The translations under genes and the position numbers were made by a program. Shown here in pieces: positions 45,317 through 54,127 of a stretch of 64,000 bases of DNA; the stretch's first letter is position 1, and each line of letters begins with the position of its first letter. Source of the DNA: Haloactinomyces albus (lineage in GTDB: Bacteria > Actinomycetota > Actinomycetes > Mycobacteriales > Pseudonocardiaceae); assembly GCF_031458135.1 (NCBI RefSeq), contig NZ_JAVDXW010000001.1, positions 3,906,001-3,970,000 of the forward strand. The letters are read 5' to 3'. Under the pieces are notes generated by a model. The model had not been told where the DNA came from, searched no databases, and was given only the letters and a program-made list of their open reading frames with translations.

Positions 45317-45347
45317 TACTCAATGTCATTGAGTACCGGTAGATAGT
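45317..45347 (-). promoter_or_regulatory. PadR operator and promoter
   Basis: TACTCAATGTCATTGAGTA (45317-45335) is a perfect inverted repeat with nine-base arms and a one-base centre, located 18 bases upstream of the padR start. On the minus strand a -10-like TACTAT (complement of 45342-45347), preceded by TG, lies just upstream of it. A repressor bound there would block transcription, consistent with autoregulation by PadR. Confidence 0.7.
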
Positions 45348-45359
45348 AGCACTGAATAG

Positions 45360-45593
45360 CGCAGCGGCAAGCCCCCGCGGCGACGGAGGCATCGGCCTCT
45401 TGGCCGCATGGGGGCCGAGCTGCGGGAACGGCTGAAGGCAGCTTTGGAGCGCAGTCCGCTGGTGCATGGCTGGGATGAGGGGCAGGGCTGGACCCTGGTG
45501 GGGAGCAAGGCGCTGATCGGACGGATGTTCCACGTCGGCTACACCGTCCAGGGCGTGTGGAAGCTGCTGCGCCGGCACAGGTCAGCCCTTTGA
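45360..45593 (+). pseudogene. IS630-family transposase N-terminal fragment
   Basis: The frame from about 45360 to TGA 45591-45593 encodes RERLKAALERSPLVHGWDEG, then GWTLVGSKALIGRMFHVGYT and VWKLLRRH. This is the DNA-binding winged helix of IS630 transposases. The catalytic part is missing. Confidence 0.7.
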
Positions 45594-45604
45594 TGAAGAC
45601 TGTT

Positions 45605-45800
45605 TTAGCTGGTTTCCAGCGGTGCGATAGCCAGGTTGGCCAACGCGTGTAGTGCTTCGTGCTCGGCGGGTGGGGTGTGGCCGCGCTCACCGTGCAGGCG
45701 GCGGTTGTCGAACCAGTCGATGTAATCTGTGACCGCGATCTCGAGCTCGTCGATGTCGTGCCAGGGCCCCTTGTTACGGACGAGTTGGCCTTGTACAGCG
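45605..45800 (-). pseudogene. IS3-family OrfB C-terminal fragment
   Basis: The complement ends with TAA at 45605-45607 and encodes DIDELEIAVTDYIDWFDNRR, LHGERGHTPPAEHEALHALA and NLAIAPLETS, the usual end of one IS3 OrfB type. Frame is lost near 45786, before which SLNTLYKA is visible. It differs from the IS3 element at 42807-44076. Confidence 0.75.
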
Positions 45801-45849
45801 TGTTGAGCGACTCCGCCGGGGCGGCTGACTCAGCAGGCCGACGGTGACT

Positions 45850-46140
45850 TGGCCGCCGAACAGGAGGAGGCCGTCTCGCAGTGGAGTCTGGATGCGTTGA
45901 CCGAGGCGGTCCGGGCCGAGGGCATTGGCGTCAGGACGTAGCCACATCCGCCGGATCCTGTTGACTGAAGGAGTGCGCTGGCGCAAGCCCCGCTCCTGGG
46001 CGGCGAGCACGGATGCGGAGTTCGCCCCACAAGGAACCGCATCGTCGGGCTCCATACGCAGCCGTCGGCCGGGGCCACGGTGATCTGCGCCGACGAGCTC
46101 GGACCCGTCGTGCCCCGCACGCTCGGGCTCCCGCCGGTCA
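45850..46140 (+). pseudogene. IS630-family transposase fragment (helix-turn-helix to catalytic entry)
   Basis: Pieces in shifting frames match an IS630 transposase: WSLDALTEAVRAEGIGVRT, then VRWRKPRSWAASTDAEFAPQ and finally TVICADELGPVVPR (the first catalytic region). In-frame stops and shifts interrupt it. Homology ends near the proline-rich stretch before 46140. Confidence 0.65.
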
Positions 46141-46607
46141 GACCTTCGCCGACAGCGCCGAGATCGAGCAGGCCACACGGCAAGCCACCACACCGCCGTC
46201 GCGGGCGGACTTCGTCTCCACCGCGAAAAAAGCGCAGAACCAAAGGGACTTAGCTGCAGCTTTCTTTCTTGGAGGGATTTTTCGGGAAAAAATTTCGACT
46301 CGGTCGAATGCTTCACGAGAAGCATCGATATGTGCATGACCGGACACTTTTCGGGAACTTTTTCGGGTAGCGTCTCCCGGCTGGCCGATTGTGTTCGACA
46401 CCACCAATTCATCGTGTCCGCGAGCGAGTCCGGTGCAGGAGTGCACCGAACGGAATTTCTCGCGACCATCACGCTGCAATCTTGCCTTTGACCAGGTATT
46501 TCGAGCTTCGCTGCGAGCAAGCGGACGTGTGGGGCACCTCGTCGTGCGCGGACCGAGGTGTGGCATTACAGTTCGATTCGAGCGAGTTTGTGACGCGAGG
46601 TGTTCCC
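46141..46607 (+). other. Upstream region of the urease operon
   Basis: No gene is recognised. The stretch 46250-46340 is AT-richer than its surroundings. An inverted repeat ATGCTTC-ACGA-GAAGCAT lies at 46308-46325. The urease promoter should lie within this region, but no convincing -35/-10 pair stands out. IS630 debris ends at its left border. Confidence 0.35.
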
Positions 46608-46910
46608 ATGTATCTCACTCCGTCGGACACGGAGAAGTTGCTGTTGAGCGTTGCGGGCATGGTCGCCCGGGATCGGCGGGAGCGCGGCGTCCGCCTCAAC
46701 CATCCGGAGGCGACGGCTTTGTTGTCGTGCTGGGCGATGGAGCGAGCTCGTGAAGGATCCTCGGTCGATCACCTCATGAGCGAGGGGCGACGCATTCTTA
46801 CGCGCGATGACGTGATGGAGGGGGTTGCAGAAATGATCTCCGACGTACAGGTGGAGGCGACATTTCCCGATGGGCGCAAGCTCGTCACGATCACGGAACC
46901 GATCCAATGA
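46608..46910 (+). CDS. ureA: Urease gamma subunit
   Basis: A 100-residue protein that is the usual size for Ure[41 protein letters not shown] and [20 protein letters not shown]. With UreB and UreC it forms the trimer of heterotrimers that hydrolyses urea to ammonia and carbamate in the cytoplasm. The ATG at 46608 follows GAGG. It overlaps ureB by ATGA. Confidence 0.93.
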   Translation: MYLTPSDTEKLLLSVAGMVARDRRERGVRLNHPEATALLSCWAMERAREGSSVDHLMSEGRRILTRDDVMEGVAEMISDVQVEATFPDGRKLVTITEPIQ

Positions 46911-47377
46911 TCCCCGGTGAGGTACGCGTCCGGGAATCCCCGTTGACGTTGAATTCCGGCCGCGAACGGCGCTCACTCGTGGTGGTCAACGACGGAGACC
47001 GGCCGATTCAGATCGGGTCTCACCTGCACTTTCCCGATGCCAATCCGGCCTTGAGCTTCGACCGCGATGCGGTGCAGGGCTTCCGGCTGGACGCGCCTGC
47101 CGGGACGTCGGTGCGGTTCGAGCCGGGAGTGAGCCGGACGGTGGAGCTGGTGGCGCTCGGGGGGAACCAGCATGTTCCCGGCCTGCGGATCCGCGAACGG
47201 AGCATGCCGGCCCATGCGCGGGAGCCGAGGACGATCGTTCCGTTCGGCACGCCCGGAGCCGAACCCGCACATCCGGTCACGGCCTCGCCACCTGCGCGGG
47301 CAAGGGTCACCGACGAGGCGCTGCACGACGACAGCACGGGACAGTCCGACCAGCCGCAACGGGAGGAGGGGCAGTGA
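46907..47377 (+). CDS. ureB: Urease beta subunit with extended C-terminus
   Basis: The core is [20 protein letters not shown], then [20 protein letters not shown] and [15 protein letters not shown], all typical of UreB. At 156 residues it is about 50 longer than the common form. The extra tail after about residue 107 is proline-, alanine- and acid-rich with low complexity and no recognisable domain. The gene overlaps ureA (ATGA) and ureC (GTGA). Confidence 0.92.
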   Translation: MIPGEVRVRESPLTLNSGRERRSLVVVNDGDRPIQIGSHLHFPDANPALSFDRDAVQGFRLDAPAGTSVRFEPGVSRTVELVALGGNQHVPGLRIRERSMPAHAREPRTIVPFGTPGAEPAHPVTASPPARARVTDEALHDDSTGQSDQPQREEGQ

Positions 47378-49083
47378 GCCGGATCAACCGCCGGGAGTAC
47401 GCCAAGTTGTACGGCCCGACAGCCGGTGATCAGGTGCGTCTCGGGGACACCGACCTGTGGATCGAAGTCGAGCAGGACCTGTGCGCCGGGGGCGACGAGG
47501 CCGTTTTCGGCGGTGGCAAGAGCATTCGCGAGTCGGCGGCACAGGGTATCTCCACGCGGGAGCAAGGAGCCCTGGATCTGGTCATCACCAACGTGATCGT
47601 GCTCGATCACTGGGGAATCGTGCGTGGCGACGTCGGCGTCCGCGGTGGGCGCATCGTCGCCATCGGCAAGGCCGGAAATCCGGACACCATGGATGACGTC
47701 CATCCCGAGCTGCACATCGGACCGGGCACGGACGTCATCGCCGGGGACCGCAAAATTCTCACGGCGGGTGCCGTCGACACCCACGTGCACCTGCTCACCA
47801 AGGCCGAGATGGCCGAAGCGCTGGCCACCGGTACCACGACCGTCGTCGGCGGTGGCACCGGACCCACCGAAGGATCGAAGGCCACGACCGTGACCCCCGG
47901 GACCTGGTCGTTGACCATGATGCATCGGGCACTGGATCACATACCGCTCAACATCATCCTGTTCGGCAAGGGCAGCACGGTCAGCGCGGACGGCCTTGCC
48001 GAACAGGCACTGGCCGGCGCCGGCGGTTACAAGGTGCACGAGGATTGGGGTGCGACCCCGGCGGCCATCGACGCGTCGCTGCGCGCCGCCGACGAGTTCG
48101 GCCTGCAGGTCGCCCTGCACGCCGATAGCCTCAACGAGACGGGCTACGTGCAGCACACGATCGACGCGATCGCCGGGCGCGGCATCCACGCGTTCCACTC
48201 CGAAGGTGCCGGTGGCGGGCACGCTCCCGACATCATCGTCGTGGCCGGTGAACCCAATGTGCTGCCCGCCTCGACCAACCCGACGCTGCCGCACACGGTC
48301 AACACCGCCACCGAGCACCTGGACATGCTGCTGGTGTGTCACCACCTGAATCCGCAGGTGCCCGAAGACTTGGCGTTCGCCGAATCCCGCATCCGGCCGA
48401 CGACGATGGCCGCCGAGGACATCCTGCACGACATCGGGGCGATGTCGATCACCTCCTCCGATGCGCAGGCCATGGGACGCATCGGTGAGCTCGTGTGCCG
48501 CACCTGGCAAGTGGCGCACGTGATGAAGGCGCAACGCGGGTCGTTGGGCTCGTCGCTGCCCGCGGACAACGAGCGCGCTCGGCGCTATGTCGCCAAGTAC
48601 TCGATCTGTCCGGCGGTCGCGCACGGCATCGATCACGAGGTGGGGTCGGTGGAGCCCGGCAAACTGGCCGATCTCGTGCTGTGGGACCCGGCTTTCTTCG
48701 GCATCCGGCCGTTCACCGTGATCAAGGGTGGTGCTGCGGTGTGGGGAGCGCTGGGCGATCCCAACGCGACGATTCCCACCCCGCAGCCGGTACTCATGCG
48801 TCCGGCGTTGCCGGAAGGACCCTCGTCGGCGCCGCATCTGTCGACGAGTTTCGTGGCCCAAGCCGCGCTGGACGACGGGCTGGCCGAACGCCTCGGCCTG
48901 CGCCGCAGGCTCGCGGCGGTACGGGACACCCGCGAGGTGACCAAGGCCGACATGCCGAACAATGCGGCCCTGCCCCGGCTCGACGTGGATCCGGAAACCT
49001 TCGCGATCAGTATCGACGGTGACCCGGTCCAGCCGAACCCGGCCGAGACGGTGCCGCTCGCACAGCGCTACACATTCTTCTGA
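47374..49083 (+). CDS. ureC: Urease alpha subunit (catalytic)
   Basis: A 569-residue catalytic subunit. Nickel ligands and active-site residues are visible in VDTHVHLLT, the carbamylated lysine in [36 protein letters not shown], the mobile flap [13 protein letters not shown] and the aspartate of [14 protein letters not shown]. The GTG start at 47374 is within the ureB stop (GTGA). Length and motif order are normal, so the enzyme is expected to be active. Confidence 0.95.
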   Translation: MSRINRREYAKLYGPTAGDQVRLGDTDLWIEVEQDLCAGGDEAVFGGGKSIRESAAQGISTREQGALDLVITNVIVLDHWGIVRGDVGVRGGRIVAIGKAGNPDTMDDVHPELHIGPGTDVIAGDRKILTAGAVDTHVHLLTKAEMAEALATGTTTVVGGGTGPTEGSKATTVTPGTWSLTMMHRALDHIPLNIILFGKGSTVSADGLAEQALAGAGGYKVHEDWGATPAAIDASLRAADEFGLQVALHADSLNETGYVQHTIDAIAGRGIHAFHSEGAGGGHAPDIIVVAGEPNVLPASTNPTLPHTVNTATEHLDMLLVCHHLNPQVPEDLAFAESRIRPTTMAAEDILHDIGAMSITSSDAQAMGRIGELVCRTWQVAHVMKAQRGSLGSSLPADNERARRYVAKYSICPAVAHGIDHEVGSVEPGKLADLVLWDPAFFGIRPFTVIKGGAAVWGALGDPNATIPTPQPVLMRPALPEGPSSAPHLSTSFVAQAALDDGLAERLGLRRRLAAVRDTREVTKADMPNNAALPRLDVDPETFAISIDGDPVQPNPAETVPLAQRYTFF

Positions 49084-49094
49084 GCGGACAGACG

Positions 49095-49763
49095 ATGGAC
49101 TCTCAGCTGGGAGCTCTGCTGCTTGCCGACGCTCGTCTACCCACCGGCGGGCACGCGCATTCCGCAGGCCTCGAACCGGCACTGGCGGCCGGTCTCAGGC
49201 CCGACGAGGTACCCGAGTACCTGCACTGCCGGCTGCGGTCGGTGACCCTGATCGATGCCGCGGCATCGGTGCTGGCCCTGCGCGCGGCCCGGGCCCGGCC
49301 GATCCGCCTCGGGTCGATCCACGACGCGGTGCTGGCCCGGACACCGACCGAGCCGATGCGCGAGGCCTCCGGCTTGCTCGGACGGGGCCTGGCTCGCCTC
49401 GCATCGCGGTGGTGGCCCGAGCACGCAGCAGTGGTGGCACTGGCCGAGCTCGGGCCGCGACCACAACGCCCGCTGGCGCTCGGCGTGGTGGCGGCGGCGA
49501 TGGGCCTGGACGAGCAGCAGGTCGCGCGCGCCTGCCTCTACGAGGACGCTCAGTCGGTGGCCGCGGCCGCACTCAAGCTGCTGCCCGTCGATCCGACCGA
49601 TGCCGCCTGGTGGGTCCTGGACGCGGCCGGTGTCATCCAGGAATCGGTCACCCGCGCCGTCGACGTCACCGGCACCACCGACTTGCCCGCTGTCACCGCG
49701 CCGCTGATCGAGCACGGCGCGCTGCAGCACGCAACCCGATCGAGAAGGATTTTCGTTGCCTGA
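49095..49763 (+). CDS. ureF: Urease accessory protein UreF
   Basis: A 222-residue helical chaperone that, with UreD and UreG, loads nickel into urease. [20 protein letters not shown] is the family's N-terminal motif. The gene starts 11 bases after ureC and overlaps the ureG start. The central part is Ala/Arg-rich, as in other actinomycete UreF proteins. Confidence 0.88.
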   Translation: MDSQLGALLLADARLPTGGHAHSAGLEPALAAGLRPDEVPEYLHCRLRSVTLIDAAASVLALRAARARPIRLGSIHDAVLARTPTEPMREASGLLGRGLARLASRWWPEHAAVVALAELGPRPQRPLALGVVAAAMGLDEQQVARACLYEDAQSVAAAALKLLPVDPTDAAWWVLDAAGVIQESVTRAVDVTGTTDLPAVTAPLIEHGALQHATRSRRIFVA

Positions 49764-50466
49764 CCACGACCACACCGATGCCACCGTTGCCTCCCGGCCG
49801 CTGCGGCTGGGAATCGCGGGACCGGTCGGCACCGGCAAGAGCACGCTGATCGGCACTCTCTGCCGACGGCTGTCCGACCACCTGAACCTCGCGGTGGTCA
49901 CCAATGACATCTACACCGATGAGGACGCGCGCATGCTCCGCTCGGCCGGTGTCCTGCCGGTGGAGCGGATCCGGGCGGTGGAAACCGGCGCCTGCCCGCA
50001 CACCGCCATCCGCGATGATGTGACCGCCAATCTCATCGCCGCCGAGGACCTCGAGCGCGAATTCGAACCGCTGGACATGGTGCTCGTCGAAAGCGGTGGC
50101 GACAACCTCACCGCGACCTTCAGCCCGGCCCTGGCCGACGCGCAGATCTTCTGCATCGACGTCGCCGGTGGCGGCGACGTCGCTCGCAAGGGTGGCCCCG
50201 GCATCGAACGGGCCGACCTGCTCGTGATCAACAAGACCGATCTCGCCGCCCACGTGGACGTGGACGTCACCCGGATGGTCACCGACGCACGCGCGGTGCG
50301 GGCGGAACTGCCGGTTCTGGCACTGTCCCGGACGGACTCCGCGTCCATCGACGAGCTCGTCGGCTGGATACACGAACTCGTGTCCGCACACCGCAGTGGG
50401 GCGCACACCGCCCAGGACCCGGGGCCCATGGCGCCGCACGCCCATCCCCACGCCCACCAGCACTGA
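49756..50466 (+). CDS. ureG: Urease accessory GTPase UreG with His-rich ends
   Basis: A 236-residue SIMIBI GTPase that powers nickel delivery. Visible are the P-loop GPVGTGKST, the nickel-binding CPH motif in [19 protein letters not shown] and the specificity motif NKTD. The TTG start at 49756 is preceded by AAGGA and overlaps ureF. The C-terminus [14 protein letters not shown] is histidine-rich, as is the short N-terminus (MPDHDHTD). In the absence of a ureE gene these histidines may store or bind nickel. Confidence 0.92.
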   Translation: MPDHDHTDATVASRPLRLGIAGPVGTGKSTLIGTLCRRLSDHLNLAVVTNDIYTDEDARMLRSAGVLPVERIRAVETGACPHTAIRDDVTANLIAAEDLEREFEPLDMVLVESGGDNLTATFSPALADAQIFCIDVAGGGDVARKGGPGIERADLLVINKTDLAAHVDVDVTRMVTDARAVRAELPVLALSRTDSASIDELVGWIHELVSAHRSGAHTAQDPGPMAPHAHPHAHQH

Positions 50467-51245
50467 TGAGTCCCGCGACAACCACGGTGGCGGTCGAACT
50501 CGTCGGTGACAGGGCACAGGCGGCGGCCCTGGACGGCGGTGACTACCTACGCCCCCGTCTGCTGAGCATCGACGGCCCGTACGTGCGCATAGCGCTCATC
50601 GGGGTGTGCGGGATGCTTCTCGCCGGAGACGAGGTCGGTGTGCACATCGAGATAGGACACGGTGTGCAGCTCGAGATCATCGAACCGGCCGGCATGGTCG
50701 CCTACGACGCCCGAGGCGGCCGTGCCGGCTGGACGGCCACCGCTCGCGTCGCCTCCGGTGGTGTGCTCGTGTGGCGCGGCGCCCCCTTCGTCGTCTCCGG
50801 CGGCGCTGACGTGCGGCGCCACACCGAACTCAGCCTCGAGGAAGGGGCCAGGGCACTGCTGGGCGAGACCCTGGTGCTCGGTCGCAGCGGCGAAGACAGT
50901 GGGCGCCTGCACGCGACACTTCGAGCCTCCCACGCCGAGCGTGAGCTCCTGACCGACGAGCTCGACCTGCGTTCCTCCGCGCTGCGCTCGGCCCCCGGCA
51001 TTCTCGGCAACGCTCGTGTCCTCACCACCGCAGCCCTGCTCGGCGTCGGCGGCCCCGCTCCGGCAGCTGTCCACGAAACCCGCCTCGCCGGTCCCGGCTG
51101 CCTTGCACGGGCGCTCGCACAACACGCCCACGAAGCAGACGCGGCCCTGGAGGCCACATGGAGCCGGTGGCGCCACCACGCCGAGCACACCACATCGGAC
51201 CGGACTCGGAATCACCTCCCCGAACTCGACGGCGATCGTAGTTGA
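50466..51245 (+). CDS. ureD: Urease accessory protein UreD
   Basis: A 259-residue scaffold protein that binds the apo-urease and the UreF/UreG complex. Its opening VAVELVGDRAQAAALDGGDY, the PAGMVAYDARGGRAGWTATA block and FVVSGGADVRRHTELSLEEG fit the UreD family. It overlaps the ureG stop (TGATG) and is the last gene of the operon. No ureE and no nickel transporter gene follow in the window. Confidence 0.85.
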   Translation: MSPATTTVAVELVGDRAQAAALDGGDYLRPRLLSIDGPYVRIALIGVCGMLLAGDEVGVHIEIGHGVQLEIIEPAGMVAYDARGGRAGWTATARVASGGVLVWRGAPFVVSGGADVRRHTELSLEEGARALLGETLVLGRSGEDSGRLHATLRASHAERELLTDELDLRSSALRSAPGILGNARVLTTAALLGVGGPAPAAVHETRLAGPGCLARALAQHAHEADAALEATWSRWRHHAEHTTSDRTRNHLPELDGDRS

Positions 51246-51273
51246 TTCCTCGACTCATGACGGTGGAAAGCGC

Positions 51274-51426
51274 TCAGTATTTCCATGGATGTCTCGTCGC
51301 CAGGGACGTGCCCCGTGCCCTGGTGACTTTCCGAACCTGGTGGTGGATCGACTCGATCGCATTCGCGGTGCGGATGATCTTGCGCAGTTCCGGTGGGCAG
51401 TCCGGAAGAGGAGTGAAGTTGTTCCA
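51274..51426 (-). pseudogene. IS256-family transposase C-terminal fragment
   Basis: About 50 codons on the complement match the end of mutator-type transposases: NNFTPLPDCPPELRKIIRTA, then NAIESIHHQVRKVTRARG. The remainder of the element is gone. It covers a different part of the protein from the IS256 scrap at 23663-23764. Confidence 0.75.
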
Positions 51427-51479
51427 GGTCCGGTGCGCGGATCGGCTGAGCCGCTCCGCGCACCGGACGCCGTGGCGTG

Positions 51480-52811
51480 CTATGTCCGTTCGGGCACTGG
51501 CTCGTGCTCCGGCTCCGGCGCATCGCCCAGCGTCCTGCCGGAGTGGTCCTTGATCAGGAATGTCGCGGCGAGACCGATCACCGTCAGCACCGCCAGGTAC
51601 ATCCCGACGGTGTGGACATTGCCGGTGCTGGACTGCAGCGCCTGCGCGATCGTCGGAGCGAACGCGCCACCGAGTACCGCGCCGAGCGCGTAGGAGATCG
51701 CTGCGCCGCTGTAGCGAACCTTGGTCGGATACATCTCGGCGTACAGGGCCGACTGTGGACCGTAGCTCAGGCCCAGACCCACGCTGAACAGCACGAGGGC
51801 GAGCATCAGCAGCCAGAAGTTCGCCGCATTGATCAGTGCGAAGAACGGGAACATCCATGCAAGCTGGAACATGAAGCCGATCTTGTAGGTGCGGAGGCGC
51901 CCGATCCGGTCGGAGAGCCAGCCGCCGAGCAGTGTCGTGCACAGCCATGCGATGGCCGCGAACATCACCGCGATCAGCACCGGAGAGCTGGCCATGCCGA
52001 GTACCTCGGTCGAGTAGCTTTGCACATAGCCACCCGTGGTCATGTACCCCGCTGCGTTGTTGGCCGCGAACACCAGTGCGCCGAGCAGGACCAGCTTCCA
52101 GTGGTGTTTGAACAGCGGCACGATGGGAAGCCCCGACTGCTCGCGGCTTTGGCGAACCTCCTCGAACACGGGGCTTTCCGCCACTCGGACGCGGATTACG
52201 GTTCCGATACCGATCAGCACTGCGCTGAGCAGGAACGGGATCCGCCAGCCCCATGCGAGGAACTGCTCCGCGGTGGTCACCGCGGTCACCACCGCCAGGA
52301 CGCCGTTCGCCAGCAGCAGCCCGATCGGCACCCCGATCTGCGGGAAGGAGCCGAAGAAACCGCGCCGCGTCGTCGGTGCGTGCTCCACGGCGAGCAGGGC
52401 GGCACCGCCCCACTCGCCGCCTGCGGAAAGGCCCTGCAGGATGCGCAGCATCAACAGGATGATGGGGGCTGCGACACCGATCGCGGCTGTGGAAGGTACG
52501 AGTCCCATCAGTACGGTGGCCCCGCCCATCAGCACCAGCGTCAGGATGAGCATCGCCCTGCGGCCGAGTCGATCACCGAGGTGACCTGCGATAACCGCAC
52601 CAAGTGGGCGGAAGAGGAAGCTGATCCCGACCGTGGCGAAGGAAAGGATCAGGGCGTCGCCACCGAGTGCACCGAAAAACTCGGTACTGAATACCAGCCC
52701 GGCGCAGATCGCGTAGATAAAAAAGTCGTACCACTCGATGGTGGTGCCGACCATTGTCGCCAGTATGACGCGCCGTTTTTCCTTGCCGATGGCGTGGCTT
52801 TTCTGTGTCAT
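51480..52811 (-). CDS. MFS transporter, MHS family
   Basis: A 443-residue MHS carrier with TTIEWYDFFIYAICAGLVFS, loop GHLGDRLGRRAML and LRILQGLSAGGEWGGAALLA. It closely resembles the transporter at 14055-15377. It lies 243 bases after hpaD on the same strand, and the ATG at 52811 marks its own translation start. It probably imports an aromatic acid such as a hydroxyphenylacetate for the homoprotocatechuate pathway; this is inference from position. The gap before it shows no clear gene. Confidence 0.85.
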   Translation of the reverse strand: MTQKSHAIGKEKRRVILATMVGTTIEWYDFFIYAICAGLVFSTEFFGALGGDALILSFATVGISFLFRPLGAVIAGHLGDRLGRRAMLILTLVLMGGATVLMGLVPSTAAIGVAAPIILLMLRILQGLSAGGEWGGAALLAVEHAPTTRRGFFGSFPQIGVPIGLLLANGVLAVVTAVTTAEQFLAWGWRIPFLLSAVLIGIGTVIRVRVAESPVFEEVRQSREQSGLPIVPLFKHHWKLVLLGALVFAANNAAGYMTTGGYVQSYSTEVLGMASSPVLIAVMFAAIAWLCTTLLGGWLSDRIGRLRTYKIGFMFQLAWMFPFFALINAANFWLLMLALVLFSVGLGLSYGPQSALYAEMYPTKVRYSGAAISYALGAVLGGAFAPTIAQALQSSTGNVHTVGMYLAVLTVIGLAATFLIKDHSGRTLGDAPEPEHEPVPERT

Positions 52812-53054
52812 TGTCGCCTCATAGTCCGTCGGCGATAAATCGGATACGTTTCTGATTATTGGACGAACCATGTGAGCGATGCAACAGTTGGAGTATAACG
52901 CTTTTGATCTGATGGATCTTCGTCTGGAGATGTGGATGTGCACGCAGGCAGGAATCCTCTCGGGGCCGGGAGAACGGCGCTTTCCCGGTAAGGTGCCGAC
53001 CATGCACCTTGCCGGGAAATACCGATATTATGCAGCCGACCTGCGTGCCGCCAA

Positions 53055-54110
53055 CTAGACTTGCTCTCCTATCTTGAAAGGGTGCCGCTCGTTGTTTTCC
53101 GTGGAAACCGAGAAGCCATCGGCGCCGACCGAAACGAGTGCCTCGCGTTTTTCGGGCGAGGTGACCGGCACCTGTTTGCCGTCGAGGTCGAGTGCGGTGG
53201 AGGCTTCGTAGTACCACGAGTCGACGACGCTGTGTCCCCAGAACGAGCGGCGCCGGTTGTCGTGCACGTCCCAGCGTTGTACCGGATTGTCCGGGTCGCC
53301 GGTGTAGTAATCGCTGGTGTAGATTTCGATGCGATGCCCGTCCGGGTCGCGTAGGTAGAGATAGAAGGCGTTGGACACGCCGTGCCTGCCGGGCCCGCGT
53401 TCGATGTGGTGTTCCCGACCCAGCGCACCGAGTACATCGCAGGTGTGCAGGATCTGGTGTCGCTCCTGGGTGGCGAAGGCGACATGGTGCAGCCGGGGGC
53501 CGTCGCCACCGGTCAGCGCGATGTCGTGCACGGTCTGCTTGCGAAACATCCAGGCCGCGTAGAGGTTGTCCGCGCCGTCCTCGATGGTTTCCGATACGCC
53601 GAAGCCGAGCCCCCGGTAGTAGGCGTGGGCTGCTTTGACATCGGGCACGGCAACGTTGAAGTGGTCCAGCCGGGAGATCGCGTTCGCGCCGTGCACGTCG
53701 TATCGCTGGGTGAACCGCTCGGTGTGCTCGGCATCGTAGAAGAACTCGACGGGAAAACCGATCGGGTCCTGTACCCGAACGGCCTCGCCGATTCCCCGGC
53801 ACGTCCCTGCGGGAACTCGGCGCGTGTCGACTCCGAGTTCGCGGAAGTAGCGTTCGGCCACGTCCAATTCCGCATTGCTGCGCACCCGGTATCCGAGCCG
53901 GGCAAGTGCCGGTGTGGTTCCCCGACGCAGTACGAGGCTGTGGTGCAGGTACTCCTCGTAGGCCCGCAGGTGGATGGCCTCGTCGTCCTCGGCGGTGACC
54001 AGCAGTCCGAGAAGGTCCACGTAGAACCATCGGGCTGCTGCCAGATCGGTGACGATGAACTCGGCATAGGCTGCACGGAGCACATCCGGCGGTGGCTGGG
54101 TAACGGCCAT
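53055..54110 (-). CDS. hpaD: Homoprotocatechuate 2,3-dioxygenase
   Basis: A 351-residue type I extradiol dioxygenase. It cleaves 3,4-dihydroxyphenylacetate next to the hydroxyl groups to 5-carboxymethyl-2-hydroxymuconate semialdehyde. The metal ligands are His150 (SRLDHFNVAVPD), His209 (GPRLHHVAFAT) and Glu262 (HRIEIYTSDYYTGDPD), each five residues lower than I recall for the well-studied Brevibacterium enzyme (His155, His214, Glu267). GRHGVSNAFYLYLRDPDGHR is also very typical. It sits 17 bases after hpaE. Confidence 0.92.
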   Translation of the reverse strand: MAVTQPPPDVLRAAYAEFIVTDLAAARWFYVDLLGLLVTAEDDEAIHLRAYEEYLHHSLVLRRGTTPALARLGYRVRSNAELDVAERYFRELGVDTRRVPAGTCRGIGEAVRVQDPIGFPVEFFYDAEHTERFTQRYDVHGANAISRLDHFNVAVPDVKAAHAYYRGLGFGVSETIEDGADNLYAAWMFRKQTVHDIALTGGDGPRLHHVAFATQERHQILHTCDVLGALGREHHIERGPGRHGVSNAFYLYLRDPDGHRIEIYTSDYYTGDPDNPVQRWDVHDNRRRSFWGHSVVDSWYYEASTALDLDGKQVPVTSPEKREALVSVGADGFSVSTENNERHPFKIGEQV

Positions 54111-54127
54111 GGCTGTATCTCCTTGAC

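Noticed and set aside
42807-46140. A composite transposon or genomic island with defined borders
   Set aside because: The IS pieces belong to at least four families, have different orientations and no shared outer repeats; they look like independent insertions and deletions.
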